Assembly (NCBI GenBank): GCA_950295325.1 | Contig: OX485806.1 | Span: 54,181,169 to 54,245,168 of the forward strand | Source of the DNA: Polytrichum commune | Taxonomy: Eukaryota; Streptophyta; Polytrichopsida; Polytrichales; Polytrichaceae | DNA: 64,000 nucleotides | Direction of reading: 5' to 3' | Part shown: positions 11,232 through 24,605 of the stretch, piece by piece | Numbering within the stretch: the first letter of the stretch is position 1 | How the letters are laid out: each line of letters begins with the position of its first letter | Position numbers and translations under genes: made by a program | Notes under the pieces: generated by a model | The model's input: the letters and a program-made list of their open reading frames with translations, nothing else | The model's database searches: none | Told to the model about the DNA's origin: nothing

Positions 11232-13366
11232 GGAGGAGAAAGGGGTTGAGGGTGAGATCGACTCATTTGAAAATGAATGCTCCATCGACATTGACTGGGT
11301 TTCTATGGAAGATCTTTTCGAACGTGCTTATTTTGTCGAGCATTGGAGGCTCATTTTGTGGGACAAGGCTTTTCGAGTATATTTTGATGACAAAGGTGTC
11401 TAAAAGTTCACTAAAGGGCTCGAACTCGTAGAGTTCGAGGAAGGCCCCTTAGCTATCAAGCACGTTGCTTACCGGTAATCATTTTTTCTTTATCTTTTGT
11501 CCTTCATATATATATTTTTTTCATTCCATATTTTTGTTGTAATTTTCTCCACTTTGTAGGTACATCCACCGTGAGCTTGTCGTAAGGAATGTTCTTCCTT
11601 CTTCGTCTTTGCCGTCTTTCGTTGACGAGTGGATCGATGACAACTCCAATCTTTGTGTGTACACGCCCATGCAACTAGCAAAATTTCCACGCGTGCATTT
11701 GGTCGCTGGTAGTTGGTACTTGGATTGTTCTCGTGGATTTGTTTCCGACGTAGAAGAACCCCTCTACAACAACCTCACTTCCTTTGCCCTTGAGGTAAGT
11801 GAATTGAAAGAAGAGCCGGATTAAGATGAGAATCCGGCTCCCCTTCCAATTACAAAGAGGTTGCACTGGTGAAGGCCAAGGGCAAGGGTAAGAGGGTGGC
11901 CTCTAGTCAAGTGTCCACGCGTTCTTTCACCAAGGCCTCCGTTCAGGTTCCTTACTAAGGTTTGTGCGACATTCTATTGTTTTCCCATTCATTCAATTTA
12001 ATTCAACAATTGTTTTCTTATATTTTCTTTTGATTTTTAATTTGCAGGTTGGAGCGGGTCGTACTCGTCATAATACCAAGCCTAGGGTGTAGACAGGGCT
12101 TGATCTATTCTTCGTAGATGTGCCGAAAAACCTTTGTATGCCGGACATCTCGTCATCATCATCCGATGTTTCTCAATGGAACAAGCGTTCTTCGACTTAC
12201 TTTGAGGTTCTCTTTGCCTTCGCTAACGCCAACCTTCATGACGACGGCGTTCTTGTCTTTACACACGCCGCTGATCCTGACGTGTCTAGATCTATACATA
12301 ACTGGGCACATACAGAGGACTTCTACATTACTGAAGACTGGTTTGGCATGAATGACCTCGACCTCCAATCGCCTACTAATCCATCCGAGTTGGTAATTCA
12401 TTTCTTGCCTCATCCTTTTGTATTCTTATTTTTTTCCCTTGCATTCTACCCTTCTCATTTCTTTCAGACTCGCAAGTTCTTCATCAAGGTGCTCGTGCGT
12501 AATATTAATGTTTTGAATGTCCGGGCCTCGAACTTCGAAGACATGGGTTACAATCTCAAAAGAGATGGTTGGCTCAATAGCTTCGCCGATTCGAAGAACC
12601 AGTCGTTGAGGGAATACGGAATGCCTTGGACATGTGCTCGTAAAAAGTGCCCCAAATTCTTTTCCATCATTTTTTCCGCCCTCATGGACAAGGACGACAT
12701 TATCATGGATTGGTAATGTGGCCTTGGTTGGTTTTTCTTCCCTTTGTATCTCATGACTTTGTTTTTTTTTACTTGTTTCATTTTTCATTCATTCCCTTAT
12801 CCTCACCTTCTCGCATTTCGTTTTTCTAGGAGGTTCCGTCATTGCATGTTGATCCATTTAACTCTATATTGTGGCGCTTGAGTCGGATATCGACATCTTC
12901 AAGTCCATCCTCCTTCCCATGCGTAAGACTGAGCAAGAACACACTTCTCAGCATGGTGCCCCATAACGAGGATCGGTTTTTGCTCCTCCTCCCCGGAAGA
13001 TGGCGAAGCGCAATTTCGATTTGCTGTGTGCGTAAGTTTGTTCTTGGTTTCTTCCTTGCTTGCTTGCATTTCTATCTTTTCGGAATGGAATTTTTGGCTT
13101 GTGCTCATTTCTTTGTTTCATCTTCCTATATGTGCAGAGTTCAAAATGAGAGCCCAATTCGTGTTGTTAATGCAGACATGTTTGCAACCCCTTCGACGAC
13201 GTTCGAACTCCCTTCATATGCCGCTGACCTTGCCTATCTCTTGGCGGAAGCACCGTCTCTACCTCCAAGTCGCACATGTGTTTTTAACAAAATAGTATTG
13301 GATTTCCTAGATATAAAGGCCGAGCAAGGCGAGGATAGTGATAGACATGGTAGTCCACGTTGTTGA
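11232..13366 (+). pseudogene. Decayed multi-exon gene with methyltransferase-like motifs
   Basis: A series of coding-looking segments separated by short T-rich introns with plausible splice sites: about 11,232-11,474, 11,560-11,792, 12,049-12,392, 12,467-12,715, 12,831-12,964, 12,970-13,031 and 13,138-13,366. Read in order they give a hydrophobic strand ending DVPKNL (about 12,108-12,131), then GVLVFTHAADPD (about 12,246), then DDIIMDW (about 12,694), a split GGSVIAC (about 12,832) and IVALESDIDIFKSILLP (about 12,870). DxP followed by a later D..GGS and a VALE-type acidic strand is the circularly permuted order of beta-class amino-methyltransferases (motif IV before motif I). A frameshift near 11,401 and in-frame stops near 11,821 and 12,091 break it, so it is a pseudogene or a degraded transposon passenger. 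I did not identify a specific family; the methyltransferase call is inference from motif order. Confidence 0.5.
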
Positions 13367-13591
13367 CTACGCCTCGTGCGTTTGGAACCTCTATCTCCTA
13401 TATATTGTTTATGTTTGAATATTTTATAAGTTCATTTGTTGAATTTCCATGTGCCTTTTGCAAACCACATTCAACTCCTTCTTTATCTTATGTTGTTGTT
13501 TGTTTTCAATTGTTCTTGAAGGTTAAAGGCTTGTATTAATTTTGTACATATGTTCAACTAGTTGTTTGATAGGTTCAACTACTTTGTTGTT

Positions 13592-13672
13592 TGGCTGGAA
13601 TTTGACCCTCTCGGAACCGTGTGGGTCTTAGTGTAGGAAGCAAGGACGAGATTTAAGATAGGTTCGGGTGGA
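13592..13672. repeat. Isolated degenerate satellite monomer
   Basis: The stretch TTTGACCCTCTCGGAACCG...GTGGGTCTTAGTGTAGG...GGACGAGATTTAAGATAGG follows the order of the 138-bp satellite (palindrome block, GGTCTAGGGTG, GGACGAGATTTTGACTAG) with many changes. It lies about 2.4 kb beyond the array edge, on the far side of the decayed methyltransferase-like gene. Confidence 0.75.
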
Positions 13673-14480
13673 TGGGGTTGTATTTTTTTTGGTTAGGTTG
13701 GTATTTCTCAAATTAAGGTGTTGGGCAATGTATCAAAAGGTCTATGAATACTTGGAAAGAGTACCCTAGCTACTTGGGGCAATGTATCACTTTGGACAAA
13801 ATCATTTAAGAACACTTATGTTCATTTAAGGGCTACTTCACACATGAGCCAAGAGCCGTGACCATGAATTGTGAGAGCCCACGAGAAAGTTTCCAAAGGC
13901 CGTCCCAAGACACCTCCAAAATTATATAGTGTGCTCACGGATTTTCAAGTGTAGTGTGAAGCCACATGTGACCAGGCCCTCAATCAAATGTTATTTCAAT
14001 GAATTTCTATTCATGCAAGTCTTCACACATGATGAAAACAAAATAAATCAACGGTTGTGAATATTCGGTATGACAAGGTCTTTTGATTTTGTGTTAGGCT
14101 TACCTCCCAAAGGTGGATTTCTTATGTTGTTGTTCGATTTCAATTGATGACGTCATCCCTAATTTAATATGAAACCATTTGAAACCTAGACTATAAGATC
14201 TTTGATAACAAATACATTCTTCCACGCCTTTAGGTTCTACTTGTTTCTCACCCTAAGATGCGTTATAATCTGCACGGGAATGGGGTGCCTTTCCAACAAA
14301 TTGAATTCACTCTATCTACAAATTCCACAGAAATAGGCACTGCTTGTCCTAAAATTATCCAACAAAGTCAAAATTTTCTGCTCTCCGCTCTATGCTCACA
14401 CCACTAAGTTTCCCTCCTTAAGCATAGGAACAAAGAGTAGCAAGGCACCGTCATCAATGAGATACACAAAAGCAAATTCA
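13673..14480. other. Intergenic DNA, nothing recognised
   Basis: About 800 bp of AT-rich unique-looking sequence between the stray satellite monomer and the 70-bp minisatellite. I see no credible open frame, inverted repeat or tandem repeat here. Confidence 0.5.
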
Positions 14481-16300
14481 AAAATTGCGTTTGTATGTTC
14501 AAAGCTTTCGAATCAAATGTTTTTCTCCTCAAGGATCACTTAAGACACTTAAATCTCTCATGTAAAATCAAATTGACCTCAAAAGTGCCTTACACTCTCA
14601 CATACTTCAAGTCAGATCTTCTCCACGTCAAGAGGAGTCTTAAGACACTCAAGTCGATCAAATGCTTAACCTTCTCCCTCAAATATACTTTCCAACACTC
14701 AAATCAATCAAAACAATCAAGTATGCTCATCTTGAATTTCAAATGACTAGCCTATCCCTCAAGTTAGGTTTTGAATACTTAAATGACCAAGTCAGATCAT
14801 TTCAAAGTCCAAATAATCCCTCTTGCCATCAAACATTGTGGTTATATTCCAATGCATTCAAATAAAATCCATTTGGATTCAAAATGCGCTCGGGGTATTA
14901 ATGGGTTTTAAGACTCTCAAATCACTCAAGTCAAATCCTCTTCACAACAAATAACGGCTCTTGGTCTCAAATATGGCCTCTAACCATCAAATCTCTCAAG
15001 TAAGATCTTCTTCACCTCAAATGAGTCCACTCCTTCTCCAAAGTCCTTAGAGACACTTTTATCACTCAAGTTTGATCTATCACACATCAATGAGTCCACT
15101 TGCTCTCAAACGTGGACTAAGATTTTAAATAACTCAAGTTAGATATTGTTTCACTCAAATGGATGCATTTTCTCTCAAGTGTTTTCTTTGTATTCTTCAA
15201 TCACTCAAGCATATGAAATCACACTCAATGCATTCACCTAAGCCTTTTAAAACCTAAGCCTTACAAATAATTACCTCCAAACCTTGCAAATAAGTTTTTC
15301 CACACTCAAAATAGTCAAGATTAATACTGTGGAAGTCTAAACACTTCCGCACTTCTCAACCAAGCTTCTCCACATTTATAACATTCAAGTAAGATTCTTT
15401 GGAAGTCTCAACACCTCCAAACCTCTCAAATCAACTTCTCCACACTCAAACCACTCAAATCAGATCCTTTAGAAATCTCAACATGTACAAACCTTTCAAA
15501 TCAACTTCTCCACACTCAAACCATTCAAATCAGATCCTTCGGAAGTCTAAACAATTTCAAACTTCTCAAATCAACTTCTCTACACTCAAACCATTCAAGT
15601 CAGATCCTTTGGAACTCTTAGCACCTGTAAACCTCTCAGATCAAGTTCTCCACATTCAAACCACTCAAGTCAAATCCTTTGGAATTCTAAACAACTCCAA
15701 ACCTCCCAAATCAACTTCTCCACACTCAAACCACTCAAATCATAGCATTTTGAAATCTCAACACGTACAAACCTTTCAAATCAACTTCTTGACACTCAAA
15801 CCACTCAAGTCATATCCTTTGGAAGTCTAAGCACCTCTAAACCTCTCAATCAAGTTCTCCATATTCAAACCACTCAAGTGAGATCCATTGGAATTCTAAA
15901 CAACTCCAAACCTCTTAAATCAACTTCTCCACAGTCAAACCACTCAAGTCATATCCATTAGAAGTCTAAACACTTTTAAACATCTCAAATCAACTTCTCT
16001 TCATTCAAACCGCTCAAGTTAGATCCTTTGTGAGTCTAAATACTTCCAAACCTCTCAAATTAAGTTCTCCACACTCAAACCACTCAAGTCAAATCCTTTG
16101 TAAGTTTTAATATTTCCAAACCTGTCAAATCAAATTCTCCACATTCAAACCACTCAAGTTAGATCCTTTGGAAGATTAAACACCTCCAAACCTCTCAAAT
16201 CAACTTCTCCACACTCTAAGCATTGAAGTCAGATCCTTTGGAAGTCTCAATACCTCTAAACCTCACAAATAAATTTCTCCACACTCAAGGCTTACAACTC
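14481..16300. repeat. 70-bp minisatellite with a degenerate leading flank
   Basis: Core array at about 15,290-16,290. The block TCAACTTCTCCACACTCAAA starts at 15,431 and recurs at 15,501, 15,571, 15,641, 15,711 and 15,781 with spacing of exactly 70 bp, then 69 bp, giving about 14 copies. Each copy reads ACTTCTCCACACTCAAACC, ACTCAAGTCAGATCC, TTTGGAAGTCT and CACCTCCAAACCTCTCAAA. The region 14,481-15,290 holds more diverged relatives (repeated CTCAAGT and CTCAAATCA motifs) of uneven length. The repeat is strongly C/T/A-biased on this strand with little G. The 143-codon frame at 15,399-15,830 is an artefact of the repeat. Confidence 0.93.
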
Positions 16301-19300
16301 AACACTTTTTGCCTCAAACAAACATTCAAACAAAAGAAAAACACAAAGAGACACTTATAATAACCGAATGCGACTTTGCACACCTTCAACGTTCCAAAAC
16401 GCCAACTCCTCATGATCTCTTCCACAACCTCAAAGTAATCAAATCTCTAGGCACTTCATTTGCATGGTGGGCCTATAACCTATTGGAGACAATAGGACTA
16501 GAGATAAGATTACACAAGCAAGTCACACATACACAAAGGCATAAGAAATATGCTTGGAGTGAGATGATTTCCTCCACCCTTTGCTTTGCCCTTTATTGGT
16601 CATGGTCACCTTGGTTTCTACAAACAATATGGGATAACTCCGCTCCCACTACGGACCAGCCTTGTAGGCTTATTACAACCTTATTACTTCTAGTATTACA
16701 TTTCTTTGACTACGAGCAACCTAATGCTCTACCTTCAACAAATAACCTATCCACATGTAATCATGCATTCTCAAGTTACATATTTTTTTGTAGTATGCAT
16801 CCATGTTGCCACTTGAAAATGTTTCAAACAATGTCACCTTTGTTTTGAAGGATAAATGTAAGGTTTCCTATTAATTGAGTTTGGTGTATTCTTTGGAAAC
16901 TCTTGTCTGGGAGGTGTGTTGGCTTGTTTTTTTTTTTGCTACCGTTGTGCATTTTAATCCATATTCTATGTTTGTTTCCATGCAATTGCTATACAATTTG
17001 TTTGCACATTTTTTTTGTATTCCATTTTTGTGTCCCATTTTGTTTTTCCATCATCATTTGTTGATTTCATCATTACTTCCATGATGAATGTGGTATGCAA
17101 ACTTTTTTTTGGTTATGAAGGGGGCAAGTTTGGTCCAATGTTGGTTATTTGGAACCATTTTCAAATAACAAATGCCATTAATATTTGTTTGGGTGGGTTT
17201 GTGCCTTCTAGCATTTGTTGAGGCCTGCCAAATTCAATATTTGCATAACTCTTCATCAAAATTATTGCTTAATTAAGACTTGTTCCCATGCTTTCTGCCA
17301 GTGGCAAACACCTCACCATGGCCCAAGCAACTTAAATCATTTTTTTTCTCAAATATGATTGCTCAAATAATGGCATACAATTTCTGGTTCAAGATTTGGT
17401 GCACATTTGTTTTATTGCCAATTTTTTGGTGGTTCCTACATTGGTCCTCAAAATGTGGACTATTTAATATCCCCATTCATAGGCACGGTGTGTTGGAGTT
17501 TATGTTGGTTAAAATTTATGTGGTAGTGTACATGACCAAAAAAAATAGAGGAAGAATATGTGGGGAACGAAGGCCAACGGATAGAAGTTATGAGCCAATA
17601 GGGAGCTGAACCGACCCATGAGGACAAGTGCCAGCGAAAGAAGTTGCGGGGCCGAGAGAATATGAGGACCTACGGCCAAGAGGGGACGGGGAGCTGAGTT
17701 ACTGCGGCTGAGAAAAAACAGGGAGCGTGACTACCTGGACCAAGGTACCGCAAGACTAAGGGCCGACCGGCAGGGTATTAGAATACATGGAACCCTTTTG
17801 GAAAAAACTTAGAGTCGGCTTCAATAAGACGGGTAGGACCATGGGAATGTGACTAGGAACGGAGCGAGCGTAGGAACACGAACAACCACATAAACATGCT
17901 AGAAATAGTTGGAAACTAGGTTTGAACATCTAGTTAATAGGATTTTTTTTGGAATGGAAATGAGTGGATGAAAGAACATGCCCAAAGGTATGACAATCTT
18001 TTTGGATGGACATAACTATTTCAACTATTCTAAATGAATGTAACCGATTTTAGATGGATGTGATTATATGGGATGCAACCAAATCCTATGGCACATCTAG
18101 GCAAATAGTTAAATGCACCAAATGTATTCCACTAGCACATCTATTTATAACACGTTGGTATTACTGCAAATAAATAAATAAATAAGGACTAAAATTAGAC
18201 AACAATTACATGCATTGCTAAAATTAGCAAAAAAACACACATTTGGTAACAAGGGAAAGTGACCTAACCGCCACATCAATGAAATGGTAGATACTAGGTC
18301 CTATTTAAAAAGACACAAAGGGGGCCTTAAAGTGCTCATTTTACATTGATTAGTTCACATGAGTGCCGTGAAGCCTATCAAGAACGCAAGACTTACAGTG
18401 ACGTCTTTCGGGAGCAAAAGACTCACCGCAAAGCCTATTGGGCATGTGAGGCTTGAAGAATTTTTGAAAAAAATGAAAATTCCAACAAGACGTAAAGCCT
18501 TTGGACGGAAAAAACCTTAAAGACTAAGGAAATTCCCAACCTTTCAAGACTAGGGAATTCAAGACCCTTGAAGAGACTAAAGGTTTTCAAAAACCTTGAG
18601 AGATGAAGAATTTAAAAACCTTTGAGACTAAGGGACCTAAAGGATTTAAGCTCGGGCGACATGAAAACCCTTAGAGACAAAGAGATTTAGAAACTTTGAA
18701 AGTAATTATGGCATGAAGACTCTGAGACTAAGAAGATTTGTCGAAGTTTGAAGACCCCCATGCTTTAGAGATTAAGACTCAAAGAGAAATTCTCAAATGA
18801 TTCATTAAAGCACATGGTTGAACACCCAAAATTTGAAGGTTGAAACTAAGGGCACTTATTTACCAATACTTGTGAGCATCTTTGGGGTTGAAATTTTGAG
18901 AAAGGTATTGAATGACGGGAGATGCATAAATCGACGGACACGGAATCATTGAGAAAGGGAAAACAAAGAAAGAGCTGCCAAGTGGACTACATCAACCATC
19001 ATTGTACAATCAAACACAAATTAAAATTTCACTTCATCATACCCCTCACATCCAAAAAACATTTGGGGGGATAATTAAGAAAAATATGTAGAAAATACGA
19101 GAACATTGACATGGATAATATTAGATCATACACATGAATGACTCAGAATAATGATCAAATACTTTGGATGTAAGAATTCATGAAATCATTATGGAGATGT
19201 AATTGGTAAATGATGAAATAAATAAATTCATATAATTAAGTGTCATTCATCAACTAAGTAGATTTGCATTAGCGAGGGAGTATGCTTGAATTACAAAAAG

Positions 19301-21732
19301 ACTTTGGATGCTCTTAACTACACACTATTGGAATTCAAATGGCATAAGAGTGATCACAAATCATTCAAACCATGAAGAATATCGGAGTGATTAAACATGA
19401 TGTTGGACATAGGAATAAATCCCATTCCAAAACACTTAACCTTGATATTAGGATTTAGGGGAACATAGATTTAGAAAACTACAACACCTACTCCTTAAGG
19501 ATTCATGAGAACTTACAATAAGTATATATTACAAAACTATATACTAATAATAGTGTTCATGTGACCACCTTTGTAGAATTGGAAACAAAAACAATCTAAT
19601 TTTGGTGGAAGTGATGTTTGTATAAACTGGTCAGCAATATGTCACAATATCTAAGGTTAAGGGTTGAAGGTGACCTTGACAGGTAGGGCCAGCAATTTCA
19701 TCACCATTACCTTCATGATATTCATTTCTATTCCTCCCATTGAAACTTAATAGATTTTTTGTTGAAATTCAAATTTTGCAATGTCCCCCAACACACCTTC
19801 TTCAACACATCTAGATTGGTTTTCTTGGCTTGTTCATGTTCCCAAATCTTCATTGCTAACTCTTTGAATTTATGCATCATTTGCATTTCTAGAGCTTTGG
19901 TTGGAATGACCAATATCCTCATATTGGATCTTCTTCACATCTTCTCGACCCCATTTTTTGAAATTGATGCCAATGTTTTCGCTTACCTGTTTTTTTGAGG
20001 CATGAATTTTTTTCCATGTTTTTTTTTCCATTATATAGCTGCTCTATTGGTTAGTATTTACAAATGGTTAAAGATGTGTAGCATTTTAAGACCTTTGAAA
20101 GTCATGCAAAAGGTGAAACAACTTCCCTTCCAAGAGTGATGCAAAATTTTGCAAAATGCAATTTATTTCTAAAGTTGTGCCATACATGTACATATAGCAT
20201 TGATTTGAGCACAAAAACTTAGGTCGTAGAGATTAGAATTAAGATAATGATAAGTAGTTTTTGCCTTCCCATTGCCTTTTTTTCCCTTGTAAGACTCACT
20301 CTTCCCGCGCACGGTAATTGCACTTCCCTTTTCATTTTATTACATTACATCGTTTTTTTTAAGGGTGAAGTTAACCTTTTTAGTTTGATTTTTTACCTTC
20401 CAACATTTGTGTTGAGGTTAATTAACATGTGAGTACGTTTTTCAGGCTCACACCCATGGGCTATGATTATGGGCTATAGGGTCTAGACCTTAAACCCTCA
20501 AAATTGATGAAACATAGGATATCATTCAAATTGAATATCAATAATATGGCAATAACCTTGCTTAAAAAAACAATTAAACCAATTGAAATAGGATAATGAT
20601 TTTTTTTTACATATAATAATTCAATAAAATGTATGACCATTGAAGGGTGAAAAATCTAATGAGCAACGCATTGTGGATACAAAATCCCAATCAAATGACT
20701 AACCACCAAGTGAAAATGAAAGCCAAATGATCATTGGACCTTGAAGGTGAGGTGTACCAAAGTTGAATTTTGTGGACCATTGAAAGGGGAGAACCGACCA
20801 CCACTCAATATTGTATTGAGTGTCATTTACTAATTGGGATTTCACAATGCTATAAATATTTATTGTGTATTGTCAACAAAGGTCAAAGTAGGTGCTTTGG
20901 ATTTATAGAACATTGACATCTGTACTTGGTAAAAGAATTACATTAATAATATAAATATAACCACTGTATAACTTCAACATAATATTATTTAGTTGATGAG
21001 TTGTGTTATTGGGCCCAATTATAGAATAAAGATTCTTGATGTTGGAATCCCATCGTTTTATATTGAATTTGAAATCAAAGAAGTGGAACACAACTCATCA
21101 ATTGAGTAGTGTTTTGAATTATGAAATGATATTAAATGCAATAATTAATGTAATTACAAATGAACCAGTTGAGTTTGAGAAATGATTAGTTGAAATTGAA
21201 GATTTTAAGAAAATTGCCGATCATTTTAGAGGAATTTATATAATATACCTTGAATCAATAATAAAATTAAAAATTGTTAACATATAACTGGTTGGACTTG
21301 GAAACATCGGGATCTCCACCAGTGACGTCTAAAAATCTCTTTGGACATTGTTAAGGGAAGCCAACAGACAAGGTGTGGCGGATAGAGGCACATACCTATT
21401 CTTGAGGAGCCCTTAGAGACGAAGAGTGGCACTCGGGGCATTAAGTGTGAGTTTCCATGTTAGTTTTTTTCAACCAGATTCTAATGTGAATAACAACAAA
21501 CTTGCCCAAATGTAGATGGAATCAAGTGGGGTAGGGTTCATGTGTGTCAACTAACTAATCCCATCTTCTCAAATCCAGCCCCACTCATTAACCTCCTAGT
21601 TCAGGTTATCAAAGATAAAGTTCTAGACCAACATTGGTTTTCTTGAGTTTTCAATTGGTCTTTTGATGATCGGCACTTGTAAGTTAAAATTCCTTAGTAA
21701 ACACATGGAAGTCTAGCGGTTGTGTCCATGAC
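16301..21732. other. Long intergenic stretch without a recognisable gene
   Basis: AT-rich, repeat-derived-looking DNA. The longest frame (16,309-16,848, +) shows no motif and begins in the edge of the minisatellite, so I do not call it a gene. At about 18,480-18,800 there is an irregular repeat of CCTTTGAGACTAAGG-like phrases, a degenerate tandem repeat with no fixed period. 17,540-17,800 is a purine-rich, higher-GC patch of unknown nature. A 64-residue minus-strand frame at 19,728-19,922 is not recognisable. Confidence 0.5.
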
Positions 21733-21849
21733 GTCCACATCAGAGCCCAACATTTTCCTTTAAAATTGCACCCATGCCCAGACCATGCCCACCCATGCTA
21801 TTTAAATTGTGCCCATGTATTAAAAAAATGTGTAATGTGTATTATCCGC

Positions 21850-23024
21850 CTACACAAAGTCTTGGTTGGATCGGACAAATAAAAGGTCGTTCACTATCGC
21901 TGGTTTCAACCCGGAGTGCTTATTGGTTAGTGTATTCCCTGCATCCGAGAAGTTTGACACCGATTTGGAGTTGAATGCAGGGATGCACAAAACCAAACGC
22001 GACATGATGGGGAATGTGGGGGCTCCTTTCAGCTTCCACCACAAGAGAATACTGAATTTAGCAATGGTATCCCGATTCATTGGCAATGCTAAGCTCACCG
22101 CTGCAATGATCTCATTTTTTTCGAGATCAGTGACCTTGTATGTCTCATACATACTAAACTCAAGCTCAATATGTGCGTCGAAGTTGCTAACAACTACGAT
22201 CTCAGCCCCATTGTCATGAATCTTTTCTAACTCATCCTCAAACTCATCGTACATAGACATCGTGTCATCATTACGGTGCTTATTTTGTGGTGGGGCTGGT
22301 GCATCATCTTTCTCGTGATCCAAATTAGCTAAAACCTCCCCTGTGCCAATTGAGCGCATAAGCTCCCTTGGTTTTGTTTTCGCATTAGTAACTAAAGCGT
22401 CGGGGACCTCCATCTTGGGCATATGGTTCTTCATAACGGGATCCAAAAATGTTGCTACGACATGGAGCACGTTGAGCTCTATCTTCTCTTGCACTAGTGG
22501 TGTCAAGACACACTTACAAGCTATGATCGAAGGGGAGTCTTTGCTCGTCATGACGGTACCATCGTCATTAATCACATTGTTCATAACATGTTTTAGATGC
22601 TTCAATAGTTGAAATCGCCAAAACACAACCTTGTGTAGTGTCGGCTCTTTGAATTGTTCGAGATCCAGAGTTGCTTTCTGAAATGGTGCCAACAAGTCAA
22701 TTAAGTGTTTCAAACATGTCTATGAGATTGAAGCAACTTTCCGCAGCGCATCCTTCTGCTTCAGTAGATCGATCACCTCAATTAGCATTTCAAAAACACT
22801 AAATAGGCAATGGTATAGCGAGTTCCAGCTGGTTGCATTCTCTTGTTTTAGCGTCTTCAACAACTTTGATTGAAAATTTGACTTTTTAAAGTTCAAAGAG
22901 CAAAGTTCAGACCAGCATGGTTTTTGCGCAGTGACAATACATGATCGGCGTCATTCGGCAATGTCTTCTTTAGTTCCTTCTCAATCACTTGTGCATTTAG
23001 CGAACTAGAACTAGATGTCGCCAT
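21850..23024 (-). pseudogene. hAT transposase pseudogene
   Basis: The C-terminal hAT dimerisation region is clear at the end of the 287-codon frame (22,713 down to 21,850): LLWWKLKGAPTFPIMSRL, then SNFSDAGNTLTNKHSGLKP and VNDLLFVRSN. This matches the W..W/FP.LS.LA/AG/R..L.P..V..LLF pattern of plant hAT transposases. The same frame continues upstream through a TAG at 22,720-22,722 into ENATSWNSLYHCLFSVFEML, which resembles the T(R)WNS block of the catalytic domain. A short N-terminal piece starts with ATG at 23,022-23,024 (minus strand). The BED zinc finger and most of the catalytic domain between the two pieces are missing. The protein would not be functional: one nonsense codon plus an internal deletion. 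Confidence 0.85.
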
Positions 23025-23826
23025 CTCAATAAACACTAGTCACTCACTTGTGGGTGCTAAATTCAAGCTTTGCCTCAATGAGATGTGAGATCGGTGTGTG
23101 ATGGTGAAGGGTGGCAGCTGGATGCTGGGACAATGCTGAGGTAAGAGAAAGGAGGAACTAGTTGCCAACATTGATCTCGGTTGAGCCTCTGAGGGTCCGC
23201 GGCCACACTGCAGGGGGGTTGGCCAAAGGGAGGAAGCGGAATCGAGATCACAACTTCCCGTTGAGGTTGCACATGGGAACTGTTGGGAAGCACCAGAAGT
23301 GGGCAGGCCAATGCCGAGGTGACTAGAAGCCGCTGGGTGATGAGGGGGCTATGGAATGAACAATGCTAGATGATTATGTAGGATTTTAAATATTGTGGTT
23401 TGGAATTGATTAGTTGATTTAAGAGGATGGGCATGGGCGAATCAAATGTTGATGGTGTGCCTTGATGCCATTAGGAGATTGCTTAAGGTAGTTAACTAAC
23501 TTGTTGTTGTGGATGGAAGACTTCAGAAATGATGGTGTTGGGAATGCCCACAAGGGAAATAGAAAAAATATTTCTAAATACTTGTCACGTTGTGATTTTT
23601 AAATAAAAAGTTGGGTGTTCAACATTAGGATTGGAGGAGCATTGGGAGTGGGATTCCAATGTCAGGGGGATTAAGCAATGATATGTGAGCTCTCACCTAG
23701 ACTACAACGTATAAGGGTGGGGTTTAAGTCTGACATGAGATTTGCCATAATTCCTGTTCAAATAAAGTTTTCCCACAGTGCACATGATGAGTCAGTCAAG
23801 TCTTTTTATGCGAAGACTCAATTTGT

Positions 23827-24600
23827 GGTGCTTCAAGTTCTTTGTTTTGCCGTCAATCATGAGTTCTCACTTAACAAACATTGAAATTGAAGATTGACAT
23901 CTCTAGTTTTGATCTATTATCAAAATACAACTTCAAGAATATGAAATTTTGGTACACCAAGTCCGCCATTGGCATGTCTGTCAATCTACCTAAATTCAAG
24001 CAATCTTCCAACATGAAGAGAAAGAGGCAACGTCAGATTAATTATACTATCTCTTACAAGAATTTGCACATCACAGACATCTCAGAGTCGATTGTCGCCC
24101 TACACGACTGAAAATGCCCAAATTAATCGGCACCTGAAAATCACAACATTCCTAGACAAGTTTTTGATGACAAGAGTACACTGTAGAGAAATGCAAAAGG
24201 AAAGGATTCATGCTGCAGAAGTATCCCACATCAAAACAGAAAATGGGGGTTTGCGGGAGGGATTTAAGAACCAGAGCCCTACATCTCTTCATCTTCTTTG
24301 TTTTGCTGTCAATCATGAGTTCTCACTGAACACACATTGGAATTGAGGATTCTCTAGTTTTGATCTATTATCAAAATACAACTTCAAGAATATGAAATTT
24401 TGGTACACCAAGTTCGCCATTGGCATGTCTGTCAATCTGCCTAAATTCAAGCAATCTTTCAACACGAAGGGAAAGAGGTAGTGTCACATTAATCATACTA
24501 TCTCTTACAAGAATTTGCACATCACAGACATCTCATAGTTGATTGTTGCCCTACATGACTGAGAATGCCCAGATTAATCGGCACCTGAAAATCACAACAT
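23827..24600. repeat. Internal direct duplication (451-bp offset) in the hAT element
   Basis: About 320 bp starting at TCTTTGTTTTGC and running through GATCTATTATCAAAATACAAC to CGGCACCTGAAAATCACAAC occurs twice. GATCTATTAT is at 23,911 and again at 24,362. The copies differ by scattered substitutions and small gaps. Directly before the second copy is ACCAGAGCCCTACA (about 24,270), an extra copy of the element's terminal sequence, so the duplication may have arisen by an aberrant transposition involving an end. Confidence 0.85.
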
Positions 24601-24605
24601 ATATA

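Noticed and set aside
14481-16300. CRISPR-like regular spacing
   Set aside because: The units are contiguous tandem repeats without unique spacers, and the DNA is from a plant nucleus.
16309-16848. 180-codon frame after the minisatellite
   Set aside because: Begins in the edge of the minisatellite, has no recognisable motif and a composition unlike the helicase exons.
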